A DNA stretch of 64,000 nucleotides from Aureispira sp. CCB-QB1 (lineage in GTDB: Bacteria > Bacteroidota > Bacteroidia > Chitinophagales > Saprospiraceae), in NCBI RefSeq assembly GCF_000724545.1, contig NZ_JHBV01000025.1:1-64000 (forward strand), read 5' to 3'. This document shows positions 6,614 to 13,025 of this stretch, piece after piece. How positions within the stretch are numbered: the stretch's first letter is position 1; each line of letters opens with the position of its first letter. The position numbers and the translations under genes were made by a program. A model generated the notes under the pieces. That model worked only from the letters and a program-made list of their open reading frames with translations. It was not told the origin of the DNA and searched no databases.

Positions 6614-6688
6614 TACGGGTGACAGGGGTCGAACCTGCATCTTCTAAGTCCCAAACCTAGCGCTTTTGCCTTGTTAAGCTACTCCCGT
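6614..6688 (-). tRNA. tRNA-Pro(TGG), copy 2
   Basis: Same structure as the copy at 6108, with a few substitutions (T loop TTCGACC, one D/anticodon junction change). The duplication flanks tRNA-Leu(TAG) and the 131-bp tandem repeats. Confidence 0.9.
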
Positions 6689-6709
6689 AAATTTAATTAC
6701 AAAGTAAAG

Positions 6710-6783
6710 ATCAGGCAGTAGGACTTGAACCTACAACCTCTGGAGTCAAAGTCCAGTGCTCTAGCCAATTGAGCTATACCTGA
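6710..6783 (-). tRNA. tRNA-Gln(TTG)
   Basis: Acceptor TCAGGTA/TGCCTGA with the U1-A72 pair typical of glutamine tRNAs, D stem GCTC/GAGC, anticodon stem CTGGA/TCCAG, loop CTTTGAC, T arm GTAGG/CCTAC. The discriminator reads U rather than G, which is atypical. Confidence 0.9.
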
Positions 6784-6832
6784 ATAATTGGTTTTATGGT
6801 TTAATCTAAACTTGTTTTAGATCATCACATTG

Positions 6833-6906
6833 CAGGGGCAGTAGGACTTGAACCTACAACCTTTGGTTTTGGAGACCAGTGCTCTACCAGATTGAGCTAT
6901 ACCCCT
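6833..6906 (-). tRNA. tRNA-Trp(CCA)
   Basis: Acceptor AGGGGTA/TGCCCCT, D stem GCTC/GAGC, anticodon loop CTCCAAA, T arm GTAGG/CCTAC and discriminator G: all tryptophan identity elements are present. Very similar to the Gln gene next to it in the D and T arms. Confidence 0.93.
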
Positions 6907-6914
6907 AGTTTTTG

Positions 6915-7001
6915 CGGAAAGAGTGGGAATCGAACCCACACGAGTCGTTAACTCCGAACAGTTTTCAAGACTGTGGCCACCACCTATTGGCTTGTCTTTC
7001 C
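6915..7001 (-). tRNA. tRNA-Ser(TGA), class II
   Basis: Acceptor GGAAAGA/TCTTTCC, anticodon stem ACAGT/ACTGT, loop CTTGAAA, long variable arm with a hairpin (CGGAGT...), T arm GTGGG/CCCAC, discriminator G. Standard serine class II architecture. Confidence 0.92.
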
Positions 7002-7015
7002 AGTTTGTTTTGTAG

Positions 7016-7098
7016 CGGAGGATACAGGAATCGAACCTGTGTTCCATAAGGAAACCTATCCTTAGCAGGGAAGTGCCTTGCCACTCGGCCAATCCTCC
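7016..7098 (-). tRNA. tRNA-Ser(GCT), class II
   Basis: Acceptor GGAGGAT/ATCCTCC, 3-bp D stem, loop CTGCTAA (GCT), long variable arm GTTTCC/GGAAC, T arm ACAGG/CCTGT, discriminator G. The outer two pairs of the anticodon stem are mismatched, so some decay or an unusual stem is possible. Confidence 0.87.
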
Positions 7099-7348
7099 AT
7101 AAAACAGGCAAACAGCCTGTCCGTTGTAACATCTAAAATTATCTTGGAAGACTATTCTTATGAAAAGAATCCCAATTTTTAGTTGCATTTTAGTGTTGCA
7201 ACAAGCGATTGTCAATCGCTTTCGATCATAGAACTTTTTCTGATTTGGATTAATGGTTAATCCTTGTGTCTACTCCTTGTGTTTCTCCAAGACAGCAATA
7301 GTAGCACTTGTTTGGAGGTAAGTTTTCTTAAAAACTTACTCAGAATAG
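7099..7348. other. Array spacer with small hairpins
   Basis: About 250 bp without a gene. It contains a 6-bp hairpin at 7104-7120 and a near-perfect palindrome AAGCGATTGTCAATCGCTT at about 7202-7220. No tRNA or coding sequence seen. Confidence 0.5.
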
Positions 7349-7435
7349 GGCATCTGACAGGATTCGAACCTGCGACGGACATATTGTCCAGTAGAGTCAC
7401 AATCTACTTGCTTAAGCCTCTCGCACACAGATACC
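7349..7435 (-). tRNA. tRNA-His(GTG) with class II variable arm
   Basis: An 8-bp acceptor with a G(-1)-C73 pair (GGTATCTG against CAGATGCC), the histidine identity element, anticodon stem GTAGA/TCTAC and loop TTGTGAC (GTG). Yet the D stem has only 3 bp (TGC/GCA) with a GAGAGGCTTAA loop, and the variable region is 17 nt with a GGAC/GTCC hairpin, both serine/leucine-type class II features. Histidine tRNAs are normally class I. Identity by anticodon plus G(-1)-C73; structure says class II ancestry. Confidence 0.85.
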
Positions 7436-7462
7436 ATTCTGGAGAATTACTAGCATTCGTCG

Positions 7463-7548
7463 TAGTGGCGACGGGATTCGAACCCGCGAACTCAATAACT
7501 TGGACTAGGTTGAAAGCCTAGCTGCTTTGACCACTTGCATACACCACC
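7463..7548 (-). tRNA. tRNA-Glu(TTC) with class II, Tyr-like body
   Basis: Acceptor GGTGGTG/CGCCACT, 3-bp D stem TGC/GCA, anticodon stem CTAGG/CCTAG, loop CTTTCAA (anticodon TTC), 17-nt variable region, T arm GCGGG/CCCGT, discriminator A. The D arm and the segment running from the variable arm into the T arm closely resemble the tRNA-Tyr(GTA) at 9496, so this looks like a tyrosine tRNA remoulded to a Glu anticodon. Which synthetase charges it is open. Confidence 0.82.
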
Positions 7549-7726
7549 AATTTAAAAATCTTAATGAGTTGGATTATGTCGAATGCGTAATGATTTACTT
7601 CAGGTTATATGTTTTGAATGATTCATTTCTGTTCAAATAAAACTTGCCTCAAAACGACATAATTATTCCTACTATTTGAAAAACTGCTTGAATAAAGTTG
7701 TATGTTGTTCATTATTTCTTTTTTTG

Positions 7727-7800
7727 TAAAGATGGTAGGATTTGAACCTACAACCATCCCGTTAGAAGCGGGAAGCTCTAATCCATTGAGCTACATCTTT
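7727..7800 (-). tRNA. tRNA-Arg(TCT)
   Basis: Acceptor AAAGATG/CATCTTT, D stem GCTC/GAGC, anticodon stem TCCCG/CGGGA, loop CTTCTAA, T arm GTAGG/CCTAC, discriminator A. Canonical class I. The 178-bp spacer to its right-hand neighbour (7549-7726) shows nothing recognisable. Confidence 0.93.
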
Positions 7801-7810
7801 GTTTGTATAG

Positions 7811-7884
7811 AGCCGATAGAGGGACTTGAACCCACGACCTGTTGATTACAAATCAACTGCTCTAGCCAGCTGAGCTATATCGGC
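7811..7884 (-). tRNA. tRNA-Thr(TGT)
   Basis: Acceptor GCCGATA/TATCGGC, D stem GCTC/GAGC, anticodon stem GTTGA/TCAAC, loop TTTGTAA, T arm GTGGG/CCCTC, discriminator U. Canonical. Confidence 0.93.
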
Positions 7885-7895
7885 AGATATAAAAG

Positions 7896-7968
7896 TAAAC
7901 CGAGTGGGACTCGAACCCACGCTCCTCTGATTAAAAGTCAGATGCTTTGCCAACTAAGCTACCGGTTT
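7896..7968 (-). tRNA. tRNA-Lys(TTT), copy 1
   Basis: Acceptor AAACCGG/TCGGTTT, D stem GCTT/AAGC, anticodon stem TCTGA/TCAGA, loop CTTTTAA, T arm GTGGG/CCCAC, discriminator A. Part of a duplicated Lys-spacer-Phe block. Confidence 0.93.
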
Positions 7969-8033
7969 GTTTCTAAGTGTTCCTCGTTGTATACTTAGCC
8001 CCTAACAGGAGCTGTTGAAATTGAACGAGCTAG

Positions 8034-8107
8034 TGGTATTACTTAGACTTGAACTAAGGACCTCTGGTTTTTCAGACCAGCGCTCTTACCAACTGAGCTA
8101 TAATACC
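8034..8107 (-). tRNA. tRNA-Phe(GAA)
   Basis: Acceptor GGTATTA/TAATACC, D stem GCTC/GAGC, anticodon stem CTGGT/ACCAG, loop CTGAAAA, T arm CTTAG/CTAAG, discriminator A. Intact partner of the decayed copy at 8342. Confidence 0.93.
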
Positions 8108-8118
8108 GTTTATTGTGG

Positions 8119-8192
8119 CGGACTGGGTAGGGCTCGAACCTACGACTTTCTGATTAACAGTCAGACGCTCTAACCAACTGAGCTACCAATCC
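8119..8192 (-). tRNA. tRNA-Asn(GTT)
   Basis: Acceptor GGATTGG/CCAGTCC, D stem GCTC/GAGC, anticodon stem TCTGA/TCAGA, loop CTGTTAA, T arm GTAGG/CCTAC, discriminator G. Canonical. Confidence 0.93.
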
Positions 8193-8206
8193 GTAGTTTT
8201 GTAAAG

Positions 8207-8280
8207 TAAACCGAGAGGGATTTGAACCCACGCTCCTCTGATTAAAAATCAGATGCTTTAGCCAACTAAGCTACCGGTTT
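8207..8280 (-). tRNA. tRNA-Lys(TTT), copy 2
   Basis: Differs from the copy at 7896 at only a few positions (loop TTTTTAA, T loop TTCAAAT, T-stem C-U change). The spacer beside it also matches the spacer beside copy 1 (TGTTCCTCGTTGTAT...GAACGAGCTAGTG). Confidence 0.92.
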
Positions 8281-8341
8281 GTTTCCTAATGTTCCTCGTT
8301 GTATCTAGATCAAATGATCGATTGGACAGTGAACGAGCTAG

Positions 8342-8413
8342 TGACACTACTTAGAATCGAACTAAGTGCCTTCTCCTTTTCTGGAGGTGCTCTTGCCATT
8401 AAGCTATAGCGTC
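8342..8413 (-). pseudogene. Decayed tRNA-Phe-like copy with defective anticodon arm
   Basis: Acceptor GACGCTA/TAGTGTC, D arm and T arm (CTTAG/CTAAG) are intact and match tRNA-Phe at 8034 in the T stem, but the anticodon arm reads CTCC AGAAAA GGAG: four pairs, a six-base loop and no U33. A GAA triplet is still present. The 72-nt length is two less than Phe. Either a pseudogene or a tRNA with a non-decoding role. Confidence 0.65.
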
Positions 8414-8420
8414 ATTTGAG

Positions 8421-8495
8421 TGGAAATGATAGGATTCGAACCTATGACTTCTTGGGTGTAAACCAAGTGCTCTAAACCAACTGAGCTACACTTCC
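8421..8495 (-). tRNA. tRNA-Val(TAC)
   Basis: Acceptor GGAAGTG/CATTTCC, D stem GCTC/GAGC, anticodon stem CTTGG/CCAAG, loop TTTACAC, T arm ATAGG/CCTAT, discriminator A. Canonical. Confidence 0.93.
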
Positions 8496-8586
8496 TTTTT
8501 TTTATGAATACTTTATTTTAGGCAATAGAATTTTATGCTGATAAAAATGATTTTTCAGTTTGGTATTCATCTATAAAGTCTTTTTG

Positions 8587-8660
8587 TAGAAATGATAGGA
8601 CTTGAACCTATGATCTTTTGAGTATCAGTCAAACGCTTTAACCAACTAAGCTACATCTCT
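8587..8660 (-). tRNA. tRNA-Ile(GAT)
   Basis: Acceptor AGAGATG/CATTTCT, D stem GCTT/AAGC, anticodon stem TTTGA/TCAAA, loop CTGATAC, T arm ATAGG/CCTAT, discriminator A. Canonical. Confidence 0.93.
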
Positions 8661-8704
8661 ATATGGTGCTTTATTGTGTTATTAATTTTAGCAACCAATT
8701 TTGG

Positions 8705-8776
8705 CGATGGAGACGAGATTCGAACTCGCAACCTTAGGATAGACAATCCTCTGCGCTACCGTTGCGCCACACCATC
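8705..8776 (-). tRNA. tRNA-Asp(GTC)
   Basis: Acceptor GATGGTG/CTCCATC with one T-T mismatch, D stem GCGC/GCGC, anticodon stem GAGGA/TCCTA, loop TTGTCTA, T arm GCGAG/CTCGT, discriminator G. Its 5' end is included in the duplicated segment that follows. Confidence 0.88.
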
Positions 8777-9003
8777 GTAAAAAATAAAAACGAATGTAAA
8801 AAAAATAAGAGTGTAACAAGCCCGCTTTGCGGTTCACTTCACTGAATACCATCAAAGGTATTCCCCCTTCGGGTTCGTGCCGTTCATGCCACACCATCGT
8901 AAAAAATAAAAACGAATGTAAAAATAAGAGTATAACAAGCCCGCTTTGCGGTTCACTTCACTGAATACCATCAAAGGTATTCCCCCTTCGGGTTCGTGCC
9001 GTT
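8766..9003. repeat. 119-bp direct duplication including the tRNA-Asp 5' end
   Basis: Units 8766-8884 and 8888-9003 are nearly identical. Both begin with the 5' end of tRNA-Asp (read on the minus strand) and contain two hairpins: CCGC TTT GCGG and GAATACC ATCAAA GGTATTC. The first hairpin is the inverse of the module in the 131-bp repeat at 6271. It fills the spacer between tRNA-Asp and the region preceding tRNA-Tyr. Confidence 0.85.
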
Positions 9004-9080
9004 GTGGAGTACAATTGCGAATGAAGTAAGTTAATTCTGGAAGAGAATAAAAATAGTATTATTCGCAGTTGTAAGTCCAC
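9004..9080. repeat. Long inverted repeat in the array spacer
   Basis: Arms 9004-9022 and 9061-9080 are complementary at about 16 of 19 positions (GTGGAGTACAATTGCGAAT against ATTCGCAGTTGTAAGTCCAC). It would form a long hairpin in the array transcript. Possibly a remnant of a tRNA-sized inserted structure or a processing signal. Confidence 0.6.
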
Positions 9081-9120
9081 CTTAGTTCAACTACGAATTC
9101 AATACTACTAAAGGAGAGAA

Positions 9121-9384
9121 TTATAGTTGATGTATGTTATTGTTGAAGGCTGCTAGTTGCCAAAAACTTAAGGTAGCATTGGGGCAATCTTGGCCTCCAA
9201 ATCTAGCGTTACCTATAGGCATTTGCCCACTTTTTTGACTCGGCAGAGTCAAGCCTTCTTTGCTTAGCTCCATCTCGATAGCGTCATTGCGCTCACTAAT
9301 GCGAGTGTCTAAGACTCGTTTTTGTAAATTGGCTAGCATAATTGTTGTTACAATCGATACTGAAGTTACAAATAGTGTTCTCAT
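9121..9384 (-). CDS. Short hypothetical protein inside the tRNA array
   Basis: 87 residues, starting MRTLFVTSVSIVTTIMLANL, which reads as a weak membrane or signal segment, followed by a charged part and a C-terminal region with one Cys and several Gly/Asn. It lies on the array strand between tRNA-Tyr and the repeats. I recognise no family. A 9-bp hairpin sits just upstream of the ATG. It could be a real small gene of the array or chance. Confidence 0.35.
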   Translation of the reverse strand: MRTLFVTSVSIVTTIMLANLQKRVLDTRISERNDAIEMELSKEGLTLPSQKSGQMPIGNARFGGQDCPNATLSFWQLAAFNNNIHQL

Positions 9385-9401
9385 AATCTGATGGTTTTAG
9401 A

Positions 9402-9424
9402 GAATAATTGACAGGCAATTATTC
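9402..9424. promoter_or_regulatory. Perfect hairpin upstream of the array ORF
   Basis: GAATAATTG pairs exactly with CAATTATTC around a 5-nt loop, 18 bp before the ATG at 9384 on the minus strand. No T-run follows, so it is more likely a leader hairpin or operator than a terminator. Confidence 0.45.
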
Positions 9425-9495
9425 TGGTTCTTAGGTTATTTTGACGTTTCTAATAAATATCTATGAAGCGGATGAAACTTATAGAGTTTTATTAG

Positions 9496-9579
9496 TGGGG
9501 CGAGAGGGATTCGAACCCCCGAAGTAATTAAACGCCTGATTTACAGTCAGGCTCCTTTGAGCCGCTTGGATATCTCCCC
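9496..9579 (-). tRNA. tRNA-Tyr(GTA), class II
   Basis: Acceptor GGGGAGA/TCGCCCC (one A-G mismatch), 3-bp D stem, anticodon stem CCTGA/TCAGG, loop CTGTAAA, long variable arm, T arm GGGGG/CCCTC, discriminator A. Standard tyrosine class II. First tRNA of the array in the direction of transcription. Confidence 0.92.
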
Positions 9580-9906
9580 TTATTATTTGTTTGCCAGAGT
9601 TTGGACTTTTTGTTTGTTGCTGATAAAGACAGCTTTACGTTTATAAGATTTAGTTTTTATTATAAAACAGTCAACGCATTTTGAACAATAGAATCGTCGA
9701 ACTAGGCAATCGTATAGAAAGAGTTCTATCCATTCATTCTTTTGTTATACCTATATTATAATGTCAAAGAATAATAAGTTTACACTTATTTGTTTTGCAA
9801 ATAACAAGGATAACAGAATTCCAAACTTGTACTGAAAGTAAATTGAACTTAGTGAATCCGTAGTTTGCTATTTGCGCAACACTACGAACTTTTTAAGTCA
9901 TTGAGC
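9580..9906. other. Upstream region of the tRNA array
   Basis: 327 bp without a convincing gene. Presumably the array promoter lies here or upstream of 10107, but I cannot find a clear TAnnTTTG/TTTG pair on the minus strand. Confidence 0.4.
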
Positions 9907-10107
9907 TTAGGAGCGCTCGTAGTGAAGGTGTAATCTATAATTATCAAAAGAACTAAAATCTGAACTATGAACTAGTTGGGCATTCTCACCATACCCTAGT
10001 CCCTTCTCTTGGCAATCTATGACTGCTTTCGAGGCATCCCAACTGCCTAAAATGCTTGGAAGCATCGGGGCATTGGTTGGACGAATATGTGATTGAATGA
10101 ATACCAT
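9907..10107 (-). CDS. Short hypothetical protein upstream of the tRNA array
   Basis: 66 residues, beginning MVFIQSHIRPTNAPMLPSIL and ending LHLHYERS. Soluble, no recognised domain. The A-rich stretch AAACTAAAATAATAATA before the ATG resembles translation starts of this phylum. It points toward the array, so could be co-transcribed with it. Weakly supported. Confidence 0.35.
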   Translation of the reverse strand: MVFIQSHIRPTNAPMLPSILGSWDASKAVIDCQEKGLGYGENAQLVHSSDFSSFDNYRLHLHYERS

Positions 10108-10492
10108 TATTATTATTTTAGTTTGTTTTTGATGACCTAAATTGTAGTTTATTTATGGTTTAATTTAGGTAGGCAATGTTTTTTTGTTGTGCTTTCATTG
10201 CGCCGTTCGAGGTATATAACTTTACGGAAGGCGTTATAGTTCCTTAAGCTGAAAAAAAAATTTACTTTTTTTTAGATTTTTATTTGGAGTTTAGTTTTAA
10301 TAGTTTGATTTATAATGGTTTGTAGTTTTGTTTGTAAGTGAAGTTTTTTTTGGAAAAAATAAAAAAATGGATTAAAGTTCATTTTTTGAGAAAATAATAG
10401 CCTTCTTTTTTGTTGAATGGTTTTGGGATCAGGGATTTTTCAGTCTTTAAGGTGTTTTAACTAGAGGGACTTTTGAATAAAGCGTTAATTTG
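10108..10492. other. AT-rich intergenic region
   Basis: 385 bp with long T/A tracts. One more GC-rich patch at about 10200-10235 includes GGCGTTATAGTTCC; no recognised element. This marks the boundary between the array neighbourhood and ordinary chromosomal genes. Confidence 0.4.
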
Positions 10493-10969
10493 TCAAGAAA
10501 TGTTATTATCTAAGATGTCATCAGTGTGTATTTGAGTGCTTGAATATTGCTTTATATAAATTATCCTAATGATTAGGATAAGAATAGGGAAAAGGTATAT
10601 CACCAAAAGTGGAAAAAAGACTTTTCCAAATAACCACCAAATCAGATAGTAATAGATGTCCAAAGCTGTTGTAGTGATGTATGCCAATAAATGAAATAGA
10701 GGGCTTTTATAAGATAAGGTAAGGTGGCTTTTGTTAAGAACTAAATCTTTTAAGCGTATGAAAATTGTTAATAATAATAAGATATCCATCACAATTCTTA
10801 AAGTATCATTATAATGATAAAAGGAGTTGGAGAGGAGGGGAGAGTAATGAAGTTGTATGCTATAAGCAACGAGCAGTAATGAGATACATTCAAATATACT
10901 GATTAGTATTAAAAAGCGCATGGGAGAAGATTTATTAGAACAATATTGTTTTAAATAGCTGAATGGCAT
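10493..10969 (-). CDS. Small integral membrane protein, hypothetical
   Basis: 158 residues with four predicted membrane helices (about 18-38, 58-74, 88-112, 115-138), short loops and a hydrophilic C-terminal tail. No family recognised. It stands alone, divergent from the DUF389 gene. The long Ile/Leu/Tyr content and low GC match its neighbourhood. Confidence 0.65.
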   Translation of the reverse strand: MPFSYLKQYCSNKSSPMRFLILISIFECISLLLVAYSIQLHYSPLLSNSFYHYNDTLRIVMDILLLLTIFIRLKDLVLNKSHLTLSYKSPLFHLLAYITTTALDIYYYLIWWLFGKVFFPLLVIYLFPILILIIRIIYIKQYSSTQIHTDDILDNNIS

Positions 10970-11060
10970 ATAATTTTTTCTGAATGATTACTTATATTGT
11001 CTAATCAAGTCGTATCGTGTAGTTTTAGAAGATTTTAATAAAAAAAAACAAAAACCTCTT

Positions 11061-11068
11061 TATCTTTG
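11061..11068 (+). promoter_or_regulatory. -7 motif upstream of the DUF389 gene
   Basis: TATCTTTG fits TAnnTTTG and lies 53 bp before the ATG at 11122. The -33 element is not clear. Confidence 0.45.
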
Positions 11069-11121
11069 ATACAAGGTACCCGAATAAAATAAGAACCCCA
11101 ATATTATAAGGTAAATAAGCA

Positions 11122-12609
11122 ATGGAAGAAAAGAATACTTCAAATAATAAAAATAAACCTCTATCGTCTCAACCAGACGATATCGCTATAGGTAATTCAA
11201 CAATTTCTAAATTGATTTCTAGAGGTGTTCATGAGTTAAAAGAACTGTTTAGTTTGCATTTGGATACAGACGAAGCAGGAACAATTGAAAGTATCCGAAA
11301 GAGCATCGAATTTAAGGGAGGTAATTTGTGGGGGCTAATTTTTGCAGCATTTATAGCTTCAATAGGTCTAAACATGAATTCAGGTGCTGTTGTAATTGGT
11401 GCCATGTTAATTTCTCCATTAATGGGACCAATTGTCGGGATTGGATATGCCTTAGCAACAAATGATTTTGATACTTTAAAGTATGCTTTACAGAACTTAG
11501 TGATTTTTATTGTGGGATCGATTTTATCCGCAGTAGTTTATTTTTCTGTTTCGCCAATTAAGTCGTTAACAGATCAGTTGGAGGCAAGAACATATCCTAC
11601 ATTCTATGATGTTATGATTGCTATATGCGGTGGTGCCATTGGGATTGTTGCTAGCTCTCGTTTTGACCGAGGAAATGCAATACCAGGAGTAGCCATTGCA
11701 ACAGCTTTGATGCCTCCTTTGTGTACGGTTGGTTATGGGATCGCCACAGGACAGTGGGCATACGCAGGCGGTGCATTTTATCTGTTTTTTATCAACTCTG
11801 TATTTATTGCAGGGACTTCTCTTATTTTTGTTCGAGCCCTTCAATTTCCCAAAAAAGAGTTTTTAGATCCTGTTAGAGAGCAGCGTTATAAAATGATTTT
11901 AGTAATAATTGTTGTCTTTACAATTATACCTAGTCTTTGGACAGGGTACAATTTGGTACAACGAGAGTTATTTAATAGTAAGGCGGCTTTGTTTGAGCGT
12001 AAGGTGGAAGATTATCACTTGGAAAAAGGAGTTATCGTTGACCAGAAAACAGATTATAGACGAGATACTCCTGCAATTATCCTAATTACATCGGGTGGAA
12101 TTCGAGAAAGCGATAAGGATAATTTACTACATGAAATGAATGAGGTAGGATTGGGCTATGCTAAATTAATATTCAGAGAAGGCAATCTTGATGTAGAAGT
12201 GTTGTTGGCAGAAGTACAGAGTCTTCAATCTAAATTTACAACTATTCGAGAGGAATATTCTGGTATGTTAAAGAAACTGTACGAAGACAATGAAATTGTT
12301 CTCAAGAATAAAACGGAACGCATTAAATTTTTGGAAGGAGAGCTGTCCAAATATCAAATTCAGAGCAAACGAACGACTAAGCCTGTAAATGATATTGCAT
12401 TAGAGTTTTCGACTTTATATCCAGATGCTGTCGAAATTTCTTACAACGAATTGATTAAAATGAATACCGAATCTAGAACACTAGATACTTTACCTACTGT
12501 TGTGATCAATTGGGAGGGAAGAAGGATGAGAAGCGAGCAAAAAGAGCGCATTGCCAATTTCTTCCAAACACGGATGAAGTTAGATACGATTTCTGTTATT
12601 ATTTACTAA
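11122..12609 (+). CDS. DUF389 family membrane protein
   Basis: 495 residues. Residues about 60-290 are the DUF389 membrane core (TIGR00341-like): a conserved SIGLNMNSGAVVIGAMLISP segment followed by LMGPIVGIGYALATND, then further helices with GGAIGIVASSRFDRGNAIPG and ALMPPLCTVGYGIATG. The C-terminal part (about 330-495) is soluble and includes a coiled coil near 375-415. Biochemical role of this family is not established; it is a cytoplasmic-membrane protein. It is followed 12 bp later by a cupin gene, so the two are probably co-transcribed, and the methyltransferase gene may follow in the same unit. Confidence 0.9.
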   Translation: MEEKNTSNNKNKPLSSQPDDIAIGNSTISKLISRGVHELKELFSLHLDTDEAGTIESIRKSIEFKGGNLWGLIFAAFIASIGLNMNSGAVVIGAMLISPLMGPIVGIGYALATNDFDTLKYALQNLVIFIVGSILSAVVYFSVSPIKSLTDQLEARTYPTFYDVMIAICGGAIGIVASSRFDRGNAIPGVAIATALMPPLCTVGYGIATGQWAYAGGAFYLFFINSVFIAGTSLIFVRALQFPKKEFLDPVREQRYKMILVIIVVFTIIPSLWTGYNLVQRELFNSKAALFERKVEDYHLEKGVIVDQKTDYRRDTPAIILITSGGIRESDKDNLLHEMNEVGLGYAKLIFREGNLDVEVLLAEVQSLQSKFTTIREEYSGMLKKLYEDNEIVLKNKTERIKFLEGELSKYQIQSKRTTKPVNDIALEFSTLYPDAVEISYNELIKMNTESRTLDTLPTVVINWEGRRMRSEQKERIANFFQTRMKLDTISVIIY

Positions 12610-12621
12610 TTCATTATTCTA

Positions 12622-12987
12622 ATGGACATAAAAAAAGTCAGTCTTCAATCCAAATTGGATAGCTTTCAAGAGCATTGGTCGCCTAAAATAGTAGGTGCGC
12701 TCAACAATCAATTGGTCAAAGTGGCAAAACTGAAAGGTGAATTTGTCATGCATCATCACGAGCAAGAAGATGAACTATTTTATGTTATTGATGGAAAACT
12801 TTTTATCGAGTTGGAAGATCAAACCATAGAATTGAATCAAGGTGAATTTGTTATCATACCAAAAGGAGTGCCACACAAGCCGTACGCTCCAGAGGAAGTT
12901 AGTATTTTGTTATTTGAACCTGCAACAACCTTAAATACAGGAAATCAACAGAATGAATTGACGGTTTCCGATTTAGACGAAATTTAG
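12622..12987 (+). CDS. Cupin domain protein
   Basis: 121 residues forming a single small cupin: motif 1 HHHEQEDELFYVIDGKLFIE (metal ligands His/His/Glu) and motif 2 GEFVIIPKGVPHKPYA with the last His. Such proteins bind a metal or small molecule, and the substrate cannot be read here. It starts 12 bp after the DUF389 stop, implying one operon. Confidence 0.9.
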   Translation: MDIKKVSLQSKLDSFQEHWSPKIVGALNNQLVKVAKLKGEFVMHHHEQEDELFYVIDGKLFIELEDQTIELNQGEFVIIPKGVPHKPYAPEEVSILLFEPATTLNTGNQQNELTVSDLDEI

Positions 12988-13025
12988 TTGTTTTTTGCTG
13001 TTATTTTGAATTATAAAAAAATATT

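Noticed and set aside
6817-7215. 132-residue minus-strand open frame
   Set aside because: It runs through tRNA-Trp, Ser(TGA) and Ser(GCT), whose structures are strong; the translation is a by-product of tRNA sequence.
7264-7521. 85-residue plus-strand open frame
   Set aside because: It overlaps tRNA-His and tRNA-Glu on the opposite strand and includes translated T-arm sequence (GFEPA).
8688-8897. 69-residue minus-strand open frame
   Set aside because: Overlaps tRNA-Asp and the 119-bp duplication; no independent evidence.
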